Below, one piece after another: positions 33,310 to 45,535 of a DNA stretch of 64,000 nucleotides. The notes beneath the pieces were generated by a model, which was not told the origin of the DNA, did not search any database, and was given only the letters and a program-made list of their open reading frames with translations. The first letter of the stretch is position 1; every line of letters begins with the position of its first letter. Source of the DNA: Rhizophlyctis rosea (Eukaryota; Chytridiomycota; Chytridiomycetes; Rhizophlyctidales; Rhizophlyctidaceae); assembly GCA_027596075.1 (NCBI GenBank), contig JADGJC010000058.1, positions 99,712-163,711 of the forward strand, in the 5' to 3' direction. The translations under genes were made by a program, and so were the position numbers.

Positions 33310-34045
33310 TCAAATAGGCGGCAGGAACAAGGTCGAACGCTGGTTTTCCCCGTTCAGTTCGAATTCGTCTTCCTCCATTTCGTACCTGATGACGCCATCT
33401 TCGTCATTCTGGACCCAATCAAGGTCTTCGCGAAGGACGACGCATTTGAGACAGCGGGCGCCTGGAGGAGCGAGATAATGAGTTTATTGTCGAAGGACCA
33501 ACATCTTTTGAAAATATTCTGGTGGAAGGGACTCGTACCGTTATCCTTTGCGGCCATACGACGCTGGGCTTTGCTGTACTCCGTAAGTCTCTTGACTTCT
33601 TTACAGATCTCGCAGGTGATGAACTCGACCTGATGAGTTGTGATATGGGTTGAGTCTTGACACATCAAACGCCCGATCAGTTCTTGATAGGCCTCATACC
33701 TGTTTGGGCGTACACTTGATGCACACCGGAATGTACTTGGCCTTCTTGTTCTTCATTTCGCCTTTGTTCTTTTTGAGGCCGACCCACTTTCCATCGACCC
33801 AGCCGTTGCGAACCTCGGCTTCGCGGATGGATGCCATGAGCTTTTGCAAAGCTGTCTCGGAGAAGCGGTCGCGCGGGAGATCCTTTTCGCATTGGTCGCA
33901 CCAAATCGTTTGTGGGGCATCCTGTGTTGGAATGGAGGAAAGTTAGCGGTTTGCTTTCAGCTTTGAGAACGGAGTGAACGAGAGAAAGAAGGCGGTCATG
34001 TACCGAAGTAGATTGTCTGTTTGCGTGTGCTGCGGAGTGCGGCAT
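33310..34045 (-). CDS. Stc1-domain zinc-binding protein
   Basis: Four exons (34045..34004, 33921..33700, 33629..33539, 33461..33310) are in frame and give 168 residues. The domain covers most of the protein and has four CxxC knuckles: IWCDQCEKDLPRDRFS, YIPVCIKCTPKQ, ITCEICKEVKRLTEYSKAQRR and ARCLKCVVLRED. The spacing and the SKAQRR signature match Stc1 (PF12898). In fission yeast Stc1 links the RNAi machinery (Ago1) to the Clr4 methyltransferase complex; fungi also carry many short Stc1-domain proteins with no proven role. The C-terminus is acidic (EMEEDEFELNGE). An equivalent role here is not shown by the sequence. Confidence 0.8.
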
Positions 34046-34985
34046 GTTGGAAATGCGATGAGGTGTTTTGTTTGATTGAATGGACGGTGGGACTTTGCGC
34101 AAGTTTGGATATGGTATTGCACTAATGGTAGGGGATATAATTGTTGATGTTGGGTAGGTTGGTATCGAAAATTATGGAAGTTAGGGTGAGAGGCCTTCGA
34201 TATAGGAAAGGAACAGGCTTTTATGTGGTTTGATTCTTGTCCATGATGGAGTTCCATTCGCACAACAAGAGAAGCTGATCAGATAGGTAACTTTGCATAA
34301 CAACACCTTATTAAGTCTTAACAACAAATCAGGTGGCACTATAATTAATAACCAAATCCAATACAAGGAGATAAGATTACTTCGCCACTGCATCTGTCTC
34401 ATTACTGCGCACGACTGAGACAACTGTTTCACTACTGTGCATAGCTACTCAATGGTTGGACGCGTCATGATTACAATTTACCGTCAACTCCTATCCCTGT
34501 GCCACTCAGTTGCGCGTGATCCACCGTGACCTGAGCCAGTATTCGGTCAACACGTGAAAAGGCTAGAACTATTAGAAGTGGCCGGCGAGTTGGGGAATGG
34601 CGGTATGGCGAGTTCCGAGTTCAGGGTAGTCAGGGTGGAGCAGCATCACCTCCCGGGACCCGCATCGCCGGCTTTGAGTGAAACAACATGTCACATTACC
34701 ATGACACTGCTCATGATAATATTAGGATGGGTCTGCTAGTGGGTTGCATTGAGACACATAGAAACTCACGAGACACTCTTACCGTGCCTCCCTCGCACCC
34801 GCAAATAACTTGGAGGAATATAAATACTTTTAGCCTGACCCGGCACTTCATTGGACTGCTTTTTGCGCGCACCCCTTTCACTACTCATCGTCGAACTTCC
34901 TTACGACACTATCTCGCTCACCTGCTCATCTTATCCGTAACAGCAGCCACACAACCGACATCTTTCCAAAACGACGCACTCATAC
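34046..34985. other. Divergent promoter region
   Basis: Divergent spacer between the Stc1 gene and the heat-shock gene. GAAcTTCC near 34888 and TTCCGAGTTC near 34613 resemble parts of heat-shock elements (inverted nGAAn units), and TATAAAT lies at 34819. No coding sequence is evident. Confidence 0.4.
34819..34825 (+). promoter_or_regulatory. TATA box of small heat-shock gene
   Basis: TATAAAT lies about 160 nt upstream of the ATG at 34986. A GAA-TTC type half-site pair near 34888 sits between it and the start. Confidence 0.4.
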
Positions 34986-36329
34986 ATGTCTGCTTTCGCC
35001 GGTAGCCCAAGGCACTACCATACTCACACGCCGGGAGGCATGCCGTCGTTCCCCTTCCACGGTGACAGCGGGATGGAGGACATTGTAAGTTGCCTCGTTG
35101 AAATTCCATGGTGACATCGGAGACAAAAAATTTGAGGACGAAAACCTCGCGGCTGACCCTCAACCTGACACTTGCTGTTTACGCACCAGCTTGACATGGA
35201 CGCTCTCCTCCACCTTATGGATCTCGACATGGCCGAATCGGACGAAGACTTCCGTCGTCACGCTGACGACTTCGAGAGCCACTTCGAAGGTCCTCCGCGT
35301 CGCCGCGCAGGTGGTCCTCCGGGCGGTGCCGGCGGTCCCGGTCGTCGTGCGAAGCGCGCCGCGGCTGCGAGGAGGGGCACTCCTTCTGCCTGGAGCCCGG
35401 GCTACCAAGGGCCTGCTGTGTTGGGGAAGGGAGGTGAGTTTGATGTTTCGGAAGCATGCGTTTAGCATGCGTTTACGTCCAACCTTAGTGTGATGGATGA
35501 ATGAAAGCTAGCATACGATCGAAACGGTAATGATATGACTCGTATGCTGATGCATCCTTCTGCCTCATCCAGATGACCAATTCTGGCGTCCCGCTGCTGA
35601 CATCTTCGTGGTACGTGCTTGCATACTCCTATGATCGTCCTGATTGGCGCACAAGGTCTTCAGCATTGGAGCAAAGGCTGATTCACCGCTGCATATCTTC
35701 TATTTCCGCTCAACAGACTCCGGACGCCCTCGTGATTCACCTCGACCTCCCTGGGGTGCCCAAGGACGAAATCCACGTCGAGTTGAAGAACGACGACACG
35801 GTACTGTTGGAGCTCACTTCCTGCCTGATACCCGCTGCTGACGCTTTCCCCCCAATCTCAGATCGTGGTCCACGGCAACCACCAAGGTCCGAAAGGCTAC
35901 GAAAGCGCTACCGCCCGCGTGAGGGAGCGCAATGTCGGCAAGTGAGTTGTTCGCGCGAGTCGCAATATTAACACGGCGAGCAATTCATCACTCGTCGCCG
36001 CACCATCACAGATTCGAGAAGGTCGTCCGTCTCTCTCGCGACAGCGACATCGAGAAGGTGAATGTTTCCGACCTGAAGCGTGTATGCTGAAGTCCAAGCT
36101 GCTAACGTTGCATTTACGACCTCAGATCCAGTCGCGCTACGAGAATGGCCTCCTCGAAGTCAAGGTAAGCTTCCATTGCGTGGTTGCATCTTCCTTGGGT
36201 CTGTGTTTGTTCTCTGTACTACATCACATCTGACATCCCTTCCACTCCGGCTCATCATAGGTCCCGAAGAAAGAAGAAAGCAAGGCCCGCAAGATCGAGA
36301 TCAAGGTCGACGGCGGTGATAACGCTTGA
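34986..36329 (+). CDS. Small heat-shock protein (alpha-crystallin/Hsp20)
   Basis: Eight exons (34986..35084, 35190..35433, 35573..35610, 35717..35800, 35862..35941, 36012..36057, 36126..36164, 36261..36329) give 232 residues with all phases consistent. The N-terminal arm is His/Pro/Gly-rich and then Arg/Ala/Gly-rich, with DMDALLHLMDLDMAESDEDF between. The alpha-crystallin domain runs ALVIHLDLPGVPKDEIHVEL, IVVHGNHQ, FEKVVRLSRDSDIEK, and the diagnostic ENGLLEVKVPKK. It ends with an IxI-type motif (KIEIKV). Such proteins form oligomers that hold unfolded clients without ATP. Six of the seven introns fall inside or at the edges of the crystallin domain, a dense intron pattern for a class often intron-poor. 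Confidence 0.92.
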
Positions 36330-38057
36330 ACGTCTCACCCTGTTCATGTCAATATTTGTTGCGGAGCGGGAAGATGTGTAGCACGTTGTTAGCTCTTTTG
36401 CGAGTGTTGGTGATACGTTTTGCAAGAGGGTTTGTGCGGTGGGATGGAGTTGTTGTTGCAGTTTTTATCCTGATTTTCTGATTTTGCGGAATGTTGGGGA
36501 TGTTGCATGTTTTTTGCTTGTTGAGGAGTTGTATAAATACTTTTGCTTTGCTTTTGCGAATTTGTTTGGTGCGGCGTGCCATACTGACGGCAGAGGTTGC
36601 GAATCTGAAAGGTATGCGTATAACGGCCTACATCCATCGCCGGGATATCAGGATCGATCAGCTGCACCAACAAGAACAGACTGTGGTGGCATTACTTGTT
36701 TGCGTATGATGATCTGAGTTGTTCATGTTGATACCAAAAGCTTCCGCAACCAAGTGGTGTGCCATTTGAGGTTGCCCTACGCACTCTACGCTGTAATCTC
36801 TCATACTTATTTTTCCCAATACATTGTTCACTTCAAGCTGCCAGCAGGCTTCCCCATCAACATTTGGCTCCTGCTCAGTTCCATCGTGATTCGCCAAACA
36901 AGCAGTTGAATGGTACATTCGTGCCCTCGGATCGCCAATGTGAACCATCAAGCAATGAAATGACAAGCCGGCCGAGCTCTTGTTTCGGGGCATTCCATGA
37001 GCGCTTCAATCGGCAACAAATATATGTCATCGTGAATTCTGCGATTGATTGGCGAGCAGCAAATGTACAAGGTAATGTTCGAGCTTGGTTACCTGCTCCA
37101 AAATGCAAGTTTCCATTTTGATGTGCAGTCCGAGCTGCAAATTTGACCTTCTTTCCATGCGAACGGGGGCCACAAAAGTCACAAAAATAATGGTGACCAA
37201 CTCGACAAGGCAGTCTCCTGGCTTTTCAACTGGGAAACAGAATGTTCCGACCAACTCAGGTCATGTTTGTGTTGTTCTCTCATCAAAGTGAAGACCGGTG
37301 ATCACTATGCTACTACATGGATTTTGCAAGCTCATATAGGTAAGCCATAAAAGCAAAAAGTTGGAAGAAACACTCGGACAATCACTCAATCAATCCCCAC
37401 GTCGGTCCGTCGCGGCCCGTGGCTGCCACGCTTGCCTGGTTGCCGCACCGGAGGCGGCGTCGGCTGACGCGGTCACTTTCCTGTTTGGGTGCAGATGCCG
37501 CAACGGAGGTGAACAGCTTTGTGAGTCAAAGCGGACGCTTTGCGGAGCTTCCTGCCTGGTGGTGGCGCTCGTTGTGGCACACCTGTTGACATGGCTGTCC
37601 CACCGAAACGGAAAGAGCCATGCAAACATCATTCCTTCCTCCGAAATCCTTCACTTCTTTCAATGCATGCTTGAACGGGGAACTGAGCAAAGGGAACGGT
37701 TTGATGCAAAACCAAACAACAACCATGCAATCCAAGACCCGCCAGTCCAACATCCCTGATGAGCAATGATGAGCTCCGCTTCTTGCAATCTGTGGTATCA
37801 CAGTTTGCATTATTACGCATTCCTGTATCACCTCCATCCTTCCGCGTTCTGGACTGGCGACCAGTCTGCATTTATTTCTGAATCGGGGCTCAGTGCCTCA
37901 ATTGAAACGCATGTTCATTGTCGGAAAAAAGACATATATAGTGGCTTCCTTTCGCGAGGGAAGGAGTGACCAGTATGGCAGTAAACAGGAATTGTGTTGG
38001 TCAATTGCTTCACAGGTCTGATCGAGGTCATAGAATTCGTCCCAGAGCTGAGTAGAT
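36330..38057. other. Long intergenic stretch, no gene seen
   Basis: There is no supported gene over 1.7 kb. TATATA at 37935-37940 is a possible core promoter element for the secreted protein starting at 38058. Frames near 37361-37759 are open but carry no motif. Confidence 0.45.
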
Positions 38058-40227
38058 ATGGTCAAGTTTAGAGCAAGCGCCCTATTGGTGGCATTTGCGG
38101 CCCATGGTACTATCGCTGCCGGTATGTATCTGGTCTCGTATGGAGCGGCATGAAAGCCTTACTCTATTAGATCAATTTGTGCTTACTTTCATTTCATTCA
38201 CTTTCAGGTCAGAAATCCAAGTGCCATGTGAACCATTCAGTATTAACGCAGCCGGTCATCAGCTCTGTACTGTCCACTTCTTTGTCTTATGTTGAGACGA
38301 CGACCGAGGTGACGGATGTACAAGCTACCGACGTGTCTAAGGGGGATATTCCTACCTTGACTCTTACGGAGATTGACACAACCAGTTCCGAGGTGGTTGT
38401 AGTTGCCCCGACATCGACGCACGCTCCGGGAAGCGATGTTGACACCACAGGCGAAACCAGCACGGACAAGTCTTCCGAGACGGATGTCGCAGCAACTGCA
38501 AGTGCTGCTAGTGCAAATGAATCCATAAGTAGTGGACCTGCTACGAGCGCGAGCTCCAGCACTGGTGCCTCCACCACGGCAGCACCAACCACCGTCATTG
38601 CTTTCACTCCTGGGCCTGAGCCACGATCAACGACAACGTCGAGGGCCAGGACCACTACTACGTTCACTATTTCTGAGCCTGCAAGTAGTGTAAGGACAAC
38701 CACAACTCGAGCCACAGTCCCGCCTACCACCAACCGTCCAACCACAATCCCTCCTCCCACAACTCGTCCTACCACTGTTGCGACCACCAAGAGCACTGCC
38801 CGGACTACTACCGGCATCACCACAACCACGACCACGGCTCCTACCACAACTTCATCCGCTCCATCTGGAAACTGCACCACACCCAAAATTCGCCTAACGT
38901 CAATCACCGTCACTTCACCAATCTCCACCAACGAAGATGAAGCCACACTCAAACCGCTCGCCATAGCTCCACTGCCCTCCGGCGGCTCCCGGCTTGCTTA
39001 CATGGGCACCGACAACAAACTCCACGTCATAACTCTCACTTCTGCGGACACTATCGATACCTCCGTCCCATCTGTCACAGTCGCCGTTCACGACTTTGCT
39101 GACATCCTCGCTGATGAAAAGGGCTTTGTTGTTCTTGGCACGAGGGATGCACAAGGTGGTGGGACGTTGAATTGTGGTAACCCGGCCAATTTGTGCGGGA
39201 CGGCGCCGAGTCCGGCTATTCCTTGTTATGACATGTATTTGATCAGATATGAGTATGCTAGTGGGAAGGAGGTTTGGAGTACAAAGTTGACAGATTCTGG
39301 GAGTGCTTTGCCGCCGTACTCTACCAGTGCTACGGGGCCTAATGTGTATTTCGTTTGGTGAGTGGTGATGACCAAGCGGACAGTTATTGATCGTCAGACT
39401 TCCGTTAACAAACACCTGCCCACTACCATACTACCAGGTGGTACGCTCACCACGGCCGCCTCGCCATCGACTCCTCCGGCAATTACGCCGCCTACTTTGG
39501 CGCCGCCATCTCCGTCTCCCAATCCGGCTGCATCAATATCCATCAAGGTGATCGCATGCAAGTCGTCTCGCCTTCCGGCACCCTCCTTACCGGTCACAAC
39601 TCATTTGCGTGGGGATGCTCCCACTCCGGTTACGAGCGCATCGTGTGGGATGAAAGGATTGGACAGTTTGTCACGGTCTGCAAAACGGACAATCAGAATA
39701 GGATCACGTTTGCACCGAGTATGAGTCCGACGATCCGGAGTGTGGATCTGAGTTACAGCGATTTTGGAGATTTGGTGTTGGATTCGGGGACTGGTGGTGG
39801 CGGGTATTGGTTGACGACTTCGGATATTCAGAGCGGTCAGCCGACTAATAGTGATGGTGTTGCGTCCGTTTACCTCTTGCACTTCACTAAATCCGGTGGG
39901 ACGGACAAAACCCTTACCCTCGCCTCGTCCACAACCTTGAACGCCCGAGCGCCCCACCTCGCCTCGTACATGAATGGCAAATATCTTTTGGCGGCCTGGG
40001 AGACTTCAACAGCCAAAGGGGAGTTGACGCAGAACGATAGGAATAGGAAGATGTATGTGCAGGTTCGGGATGCTGGGACGGGTACGGAAGTTAGTGGAAC
40101 TGTTAGTGTTGATGTTGTGGGGAATAGATATCAGGCTTGGAAGTCTTTTGGAGATGGAAGTGTTGGGTATGCAGCTGGGAATGGGTCGACGGGTAACAAG
40201 GTCATTAGGGTTTTGCCTTGTGCTTAG
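38058..40227 (+). CDS. Secreted Ser/Thr-rich protein with propeller-like domain
   Basis: Three exons (38058..38121, 38208..39357, 39438..40227) are in frame and give about 667 residues. A signal peptide (MVKFRASALLVAFAAHGTIA) is cut by the first intron. Residues about 30-270 are a mucin-like Thr/Ser/Pro region with TTTTRAT and RPTT repeats. The rest (from CTTPKIRLTSITV) is a folded domain with repeated strands: GSRLAYMGTDNKLHVITL, DEKGFVVLGTRD, RLAIDSSGNYAAYFGA, SGYERIVWDERIGQFVTVC, APHLASYMNGKYLLAAWE and SVGYAAGN. The pattern resembles a beta-propeller of the type found in secreted surface proteins of zoosporic organisms, but I cannot name the family. A wall-associated or adhesive role is inferred from the linker. 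Confidence 0.7.
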
Positions 40228-40635
40228 GGAAGGAAAGTGATGGATTCAGTAGGGTAGGAATGTTGATTATGTAGTATGTTTTACTGTTCTACTGTGTTTG
40301 TTTGTGTTTGATAGACGGTTTTATTAATGAAGTACGAGGCCTTTAACCGCGGGCGGTTGAGGCATCTGCCAACATTTGAGCAATTGCAATGCATTCTTGT
40401 CATCCACGATGGATGTTGACTACTTATCGTCCATCACTGCCTCAAGGCATCATCTACTGCTCTACCAGTATCTACCAGCTGGCCGAATGGCCGCAGGTTG
40501 ATGCCTGGGAGGTGAGTCAAAACTTTGATCTGTTTGACCACAAATTTTTATGGGCTTATCGGCAGGCAATGAACCCAGCTGAGAGATCATTCTTAAATAC
40601 TTTCACAATTCATATTGGGCCCTGACCTCTCGGAA

Positions 40636-43048
40636 CTAGTGCTGCGCTATACTTGGCACCCTGACAAGCGCTACCAAACCCTGCCGCTGAACTAAAATAG
40701 CCTTTCCATCAGCAGTCACTACCAACTTTTGAATGTCTCCTTCCTTGCACACAGTCCCGACTCCAATTGCCAACCGATACACAAGCTTCTTCTCCCATAA
40801 GTCCCTGATCTCCAAGTACCCATCATCCGTTAAGTACGCAATGTTCTCGCCGTTTTCACTTCCGCGCACAGCAATCGACACAATCTTCTGGCCCAATGAA
40901 CCAAATTTCCCCCATTGCTTCCCGTTGGTGACATCAAATAAATAAACGCAGTTCCCCCCTGCGGACGCTAGTATACTATTTTTATTTCTGTGGACGAACA
41001 AAGCTTCGGGCCGCGTGTCGGTGTTGCTGCCGTTGAGCACCCACCCCACTGGCATGTCGAACTCATGGCTGGATCCGGTACGAGTGCAGTAGGTTTTCCA
41101 GCGGGAAGTTTGTGATGTGATACAGAGGTCGACTCCATTGCGAGAGATGACAGGGACGGCGGTTGGATCAATCGGAATTTTGAAGCGTATGTTGAGGTTG
41201 GATGTGGGGATGATAAGCAGTTCGGAGGTGCTGTATGTGATCAACATGGTACCGTCGCCGGATAGGAGCATTTTATGGCCTTTGCGAGCTAGCATCCGGG
41301 AAAATGGGGGTTTGTTGTACCAGACGGACGTTCCGGTAGCGTCCGATGCGATGATGAAGGCGTTGTTGGGTGTACATGACAGTATGATGGGATTGGTCGG
41401 CTCGCTCTTCTTGGTGTGGAAGCTTGATATATTGATTTGGTGCGATTGCACTCCTGCCTTTGTGTCCCATACACGAATCATCTTGCCTTCTTCCTCGTCT
41501 GCCGCCGACACAATATGAGCACCGTCTGGGAAAATGGCTAATGCTATGATGTCGCCGGTGTGACCCACGAAATAGTGTGACAGATTGCCATACTTGGTCT
41601 TGTGCATCGTGGCCGTTTTCCCTGAGCTAACCACAAGGAACGATCCTTCCGGCGATAAAGCAGATACGCCAATGTCGATGTTCAGGAAAAGCTCCTTTGC
41701 AACTGACATGACATCCTGGTCAAGATGGTCGACAGCCAGGTTTGGCAATCCCACCATGCCATCGACGGCAGCCGCAGTATCCCGCTGCTGATTGTCAATG
41801 ATCGCTGTGGCATATTTGTCGAGTGTCGCCATCATTGATTCGGATTTTTCTATGCTGAGGGCGATGTCATGTGCTTGATCACGGACGATGCTGCGTGCGG
41901 CGGATCCCAGGTTGTGGATGGCTTTCTCGAGTCGTTCCAAAAACTTTTCCTATTGTCCATGTTCTCGTATGAGAGAGCTACCCTGACGTGTCACAAGGAT
42001 TGATTTGCAAACTTACGTTCATGACTTGTTCCTTCAACTGCAAATCCAAACCGAGTCTTTCGATGCATCGTGATAGCTCATCATTCAACGACCGCAATTC
42101 CACCGCGATGACTTGGCTAGGAATGTTCTTGCCGAGACTGGTCTGCCTTGCTATCTTCTCCAGCATCCCATCACATTTCTTCAGGCACATCTCTAGCCCC
42201 TGCAGATCCCGAAGTGGATACCCCACTCCGACTGAACTCCCTTCCCAAGCTGCCAACCCATCCAACAACAGCGTAACACGGCCAGTGAGAACCTCAACCT
42301 CTACCTGGTTCTCACAAATACTCCCCACAATAGCCGTGATCCTTTTCCCGACCTTCAAGATACTGGTGATGACGGCCAACGGAGTCGAGACTGTGGGTAT
42401 GAGCAGACCGGGATGAACTGATGATGGTGTTCTCTCATGGATGGATTCAGGGATCAGCACTTTGAGGCGCTGTGTTAGCGATCGGATGTCTTCTTCAAGA
42501 GCCTCACATCTCTTGAATGAGGTTTCCATCAACAACTGGACGTCTCGTTGGAGCTCCTCTTCTTTATTTGTGAAAGCGTCGATGATGGTTTCGAAGGTCT
42601 AAGGTATCGCCGTCATGTGGATGGTAATATGCACGAAAGGAACTGCCCGTTGTCAACGTGATGTACTCACCACCGTCTTCTTCTTTGCCCCTTCTATCTG
42701 CATTTTCAGTCTCAATTGTTGCACAGCCTCCGTCAACCTTCGATCCACTTTCAGTACCCAAGCTTGTTCCGCATCTTGGCCAGCCAGTCTCTGCAGTGCG
42801 TTTTTCTTCTCCAGTTTCTTCAGTTCTGCCGCCGCTGATGTCAGCGTGTCCGACAGGTGAGATAGGGCTGCAGCAACAGGTTCAGAGGAGGGCAAGCTGT
42901 TTGCATCGACAGATTCGAGCAGTGTCGTGAGAGGTTCGACCCGTGCGGAAAGTAGACTGCGGGAGACGGCATTGGCTTTGGACTTTTGGATGGCTGAGTG
43001 AAAAGCCTTCAGAAGGAGGAGCGCATCAGTGATGAGAGCTAACTCCAT
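40636..43048 (-). CDS. Tandem helical-bundle (MLKL/HeLo-like) protein with WD40 propeller
   Basis: Three exons (43048..42671, 42598..42017, 41949..40636) are in frame and give 757 residues. Residues 1-126 are all helical: LITDALLLLKAFHSAIQ, LTTLLESV, LSDTLTSAAAELKKLEKK, DRRLTEAVQQLRLKMQI. Residues about 130-340 repeat the plan: ITSILKVGKRITAIVGSI, LTGRVTLLLDGL, LEMCLKKCDGMLEKIARQ, LNDELSRCIERLGLDL. The period matches the four-helix N-terminal domain of MLKL and plant/fungal HeLo or RPW8-like cell-death domains. A short coiled linker leads to a WD40-type propeller (FVGHTGDIIALAIFPDG, MIRVWDTKAG, VYLFDVTNGKQWG, YLEIRDLWEKKLVYRLA). There is no kinase or NACHT between. Membrane-acting signalling or adaptor function is inferred; cytosolic. 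Confidence 0.7.
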
Positions 43049-43577
43049 ATTGAATTGGGTGTGAAAGATTTCTATGGCTCGGCAGCGCTTGAAAAGGACG
43101 AAAGGGGTGAAAGCGAGCCCATCTCTTGACGAACCCCAACCCTTCTCTTCCAACAACAGTTGTAGTCATAGTGTCTCTTGTGGCCAGTGGGAGGAGGAAG
43201 GAGGCCGGGATTTGCCTCCGTTCGTGGCAACTTTGTGAATAAGACCCTGGCGTCAATTTTGCTCATCCCTCTTGGACTAGATGAGGATGGCACATCTGGC
43301 ACATTGAATAGACAGATGCTTTTCATCAATCAGTTGGCCCATCACAGCAGCCACGCTCTCGATCTCGTAAACAAACAGAGACAAAAAAGGGCCTACCCTT
43401 AGTTTCTGGAAGGAAATGTTTCCCGAAAAGCCCAGCGGCGCCATCTATAGCAAGGTTTCAAAGTTTGAAGGTGGCAGCCGCTTCTCACTTCACGTTTGCA
43501 GTATTTCCCTTCTGCAAACGGCGCGTTGCTGAACGAAATCGAGCCAAATATAACTCATATAACCAATCTTGACGAAA
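43049..43577. promoter_or_regulatory. Shared divergent promoter
   Basis: About 530 nt separate the start of the helical-bundle/WD40 gene (minus) and the start of the Sel1-repeat gene (plus), so one intergenic region serves both. No named element was identified. Frames inside it are short. Confidence 0.4.
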
Positions 43578-45518
43578 ATGCCAAGGTTCGTGGCCGAGAA
43601 CGATCTAATTATGGCCATGAGGGATATTCCTTGAGAATCAATATTGATTTTTAATCCACTACTGACTGCGAATCTCTGTTTCCCTACTCAATCGAACAGT
43701 ATTGTCAGCGTCACTCCCGACCCCATAGACACGGCATCTCAACAAGATCTGGGCATCACTGGCAATGGTTCCAGCCACGAGGAGACACAGACGGACTTGG
43801 CGTCAACTGCCGAGCAGTACCGAGTGGCAGCCTAAGCAGGAGATGCTGAAGCCCAGTTTGACCTTGCGGACTGCTATGCTTCCGGGAAGGGATTGGAAAA
43901 AGACGCCGTCGCGGCGTTTGGGTGGTATCAGAAAGCGGCGAATCAAGGTTACGCTTCGGCTCAGCGACGGTTGGGAGCGTGTTTTTACTCTGGAATAGGG
44001 ACATCGAAAGACTACGTAGAGGCGGCAAAATGGTATCGGAAGGCGGCGGATCAGGGGGATATATGTGCCGAAGGTTGGTTGGGAGCATGTTACCTGTATG
44101 GCGAAGGGGTTGAGCAGGATCTGAATCGAGGTTTTGATTTAATTGAACGAGGTGCGAATCTTGGGCATAGATGTTCGGAGTACCATTTGGCGGTATGCTA
44201 TGATGATGGACTTGGGGTTGAGAAGGATCGGGCGAAGGCATTTCAATTTTTCAGGCGAGCGGCGGAACAAGGGGATAGGGATGCACAATATTGGACTGCG
44301 CGATTTTACTGGGGTGGTTGGGGTGACGTGGAAGTGGACGAGAAAGCTGCTGGAGAGTGGTTTTTGAAGGCCGCGGGGAATGGACATAGCACGGCGCAGC
44401 GCAATGTTGCAATCATGTATCGGGACGGGATGCTGGGAGTAGAGAAAGATCTTCAAAAGGCTTTCTATTGGCTCAGCAAAGGGGCCGAGAGCGATCCGGA
44501 TTGTCAGCTGGAGTTAGCGTTCGCGTATTTGGATGGGACGTTTGGCGCGGAGAAAAATGAGAAGTTAGCAGGGGAATGGTTGCAGAAGGCGGCAGAACGG
44601 GGACATGTGCTTAGTCAGTACAATTTGGCGTTGCGGTATGCGCAGGGAGATTGGGGATTTGAGAAAGATGAGGTGCGTGCAAGCGAATATTATCGGAAAT
44701 CGGCGGAAGGAGGCGATATCGATGCCCAATTTGAGTTGGGCAAACAGTATCTGGGGGGTGTAGGGGTGGAACGAAGCACGAGGGCAGCCATCGGGTGGTT
44801 TTTGAAAGCTGCCGAGCAAGGACACAGTGGAGCTGAGACAGAGCTTTACCGCTGTGGTATACGGGATAAAACCAAGTTAGAGAATATAGCTCTCGACTAT
44901 ATGCAAAAGGCAGATCGCGGAGATCTTGATGCTCTATATGAGTTAGGCATGGCGCATAATCAAGAAAAATGGGGGCTCGGAAGCAATTGGAACCTTCGGA
45001 ATGAACTTCTGACACGAGCCGCTGAGGCAGGACACATTTTAGCTCAATTTGAATTGAAAATGAAATTCTTGCGCTCTGATGACTCAGGTGTCCGGGCAAT
45101 CGAATGGTTCGAGATGGCGGCGAATCAGGGTCATATAGGCGCACAGAGAGAGCTGGGTGAAATTTGCACTTTTGGAAGGGGACTCTACCAGAAGTCGCAG
45201 AGGATGGCGTTTCGATGGTGTGAGGGGAAGGCAAAAGAAGGTGATACGATTGCTCAGTACTACGTGGGATGGCGGCTAGCACATCGGGAAGGAAGAATAC
45301 GGGAAGCAATAGAATATTTCCAAAGGAGCGCTGAGGGTGAGCTTGCGGATGCACAGGCCGTGATGGGAGAATTGTACGTGAGCGGCACAGGGGTTGAGAA
45401 GAATGCGGAGATTGCCGCTGATTGGTACCGTAGGGCTGCTAAAAAAGGTCATGAGAAGGCCGCTGATGCGCTCAAAATGTTATCAGAATCCTGCAGGTAT
45501 TTCGGCCTTTGTCTTTAA
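43578..45518 (+). CDS. Sel1-like repeat protein, interrupted by TAA
   Basis: Exon 1 is only ATGCCAAG (43578..43585). A 114-nt intron with donor GTTCGT and acceptor AACAG follows, and exon 2 starts at 43700 (SIVSVTPDPID). The frame reaches EQYRVAA, meets TAA at 43833-43835, then continues without a break as AGDAEAQFDLADCYASGKG to 45518. The stop replaces one residue inside the first repeat. About 15 Sel1 repeats follow (AAFGWYQKAANQGYASAQ, AAKWYRKAADQGDICAE, AADWYRRAAKKGHEKAA), about 36 residues each. Sel1 arrays form alpha-solenoid scaffolds. No in-frame ATG is near the restart. It is either a nonsense allele, read through, or a base error. Confidence 0.7.
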
Positions 45519-45535
45519 TCCCTTGTCATGTCACG

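Noticed and set aside
38287..38964. Val-rich minus frame
   Set aside because: Reverse of the Thr/Ser-rich stalk of the secreted protein.
43833..43835. Genetic code change (TAA read as sense)
   Set aside because: Other genes end properly at TAA (GH5), TAG (secreted protein) and TGA (Stc1, Hsp20), so all three are stops.
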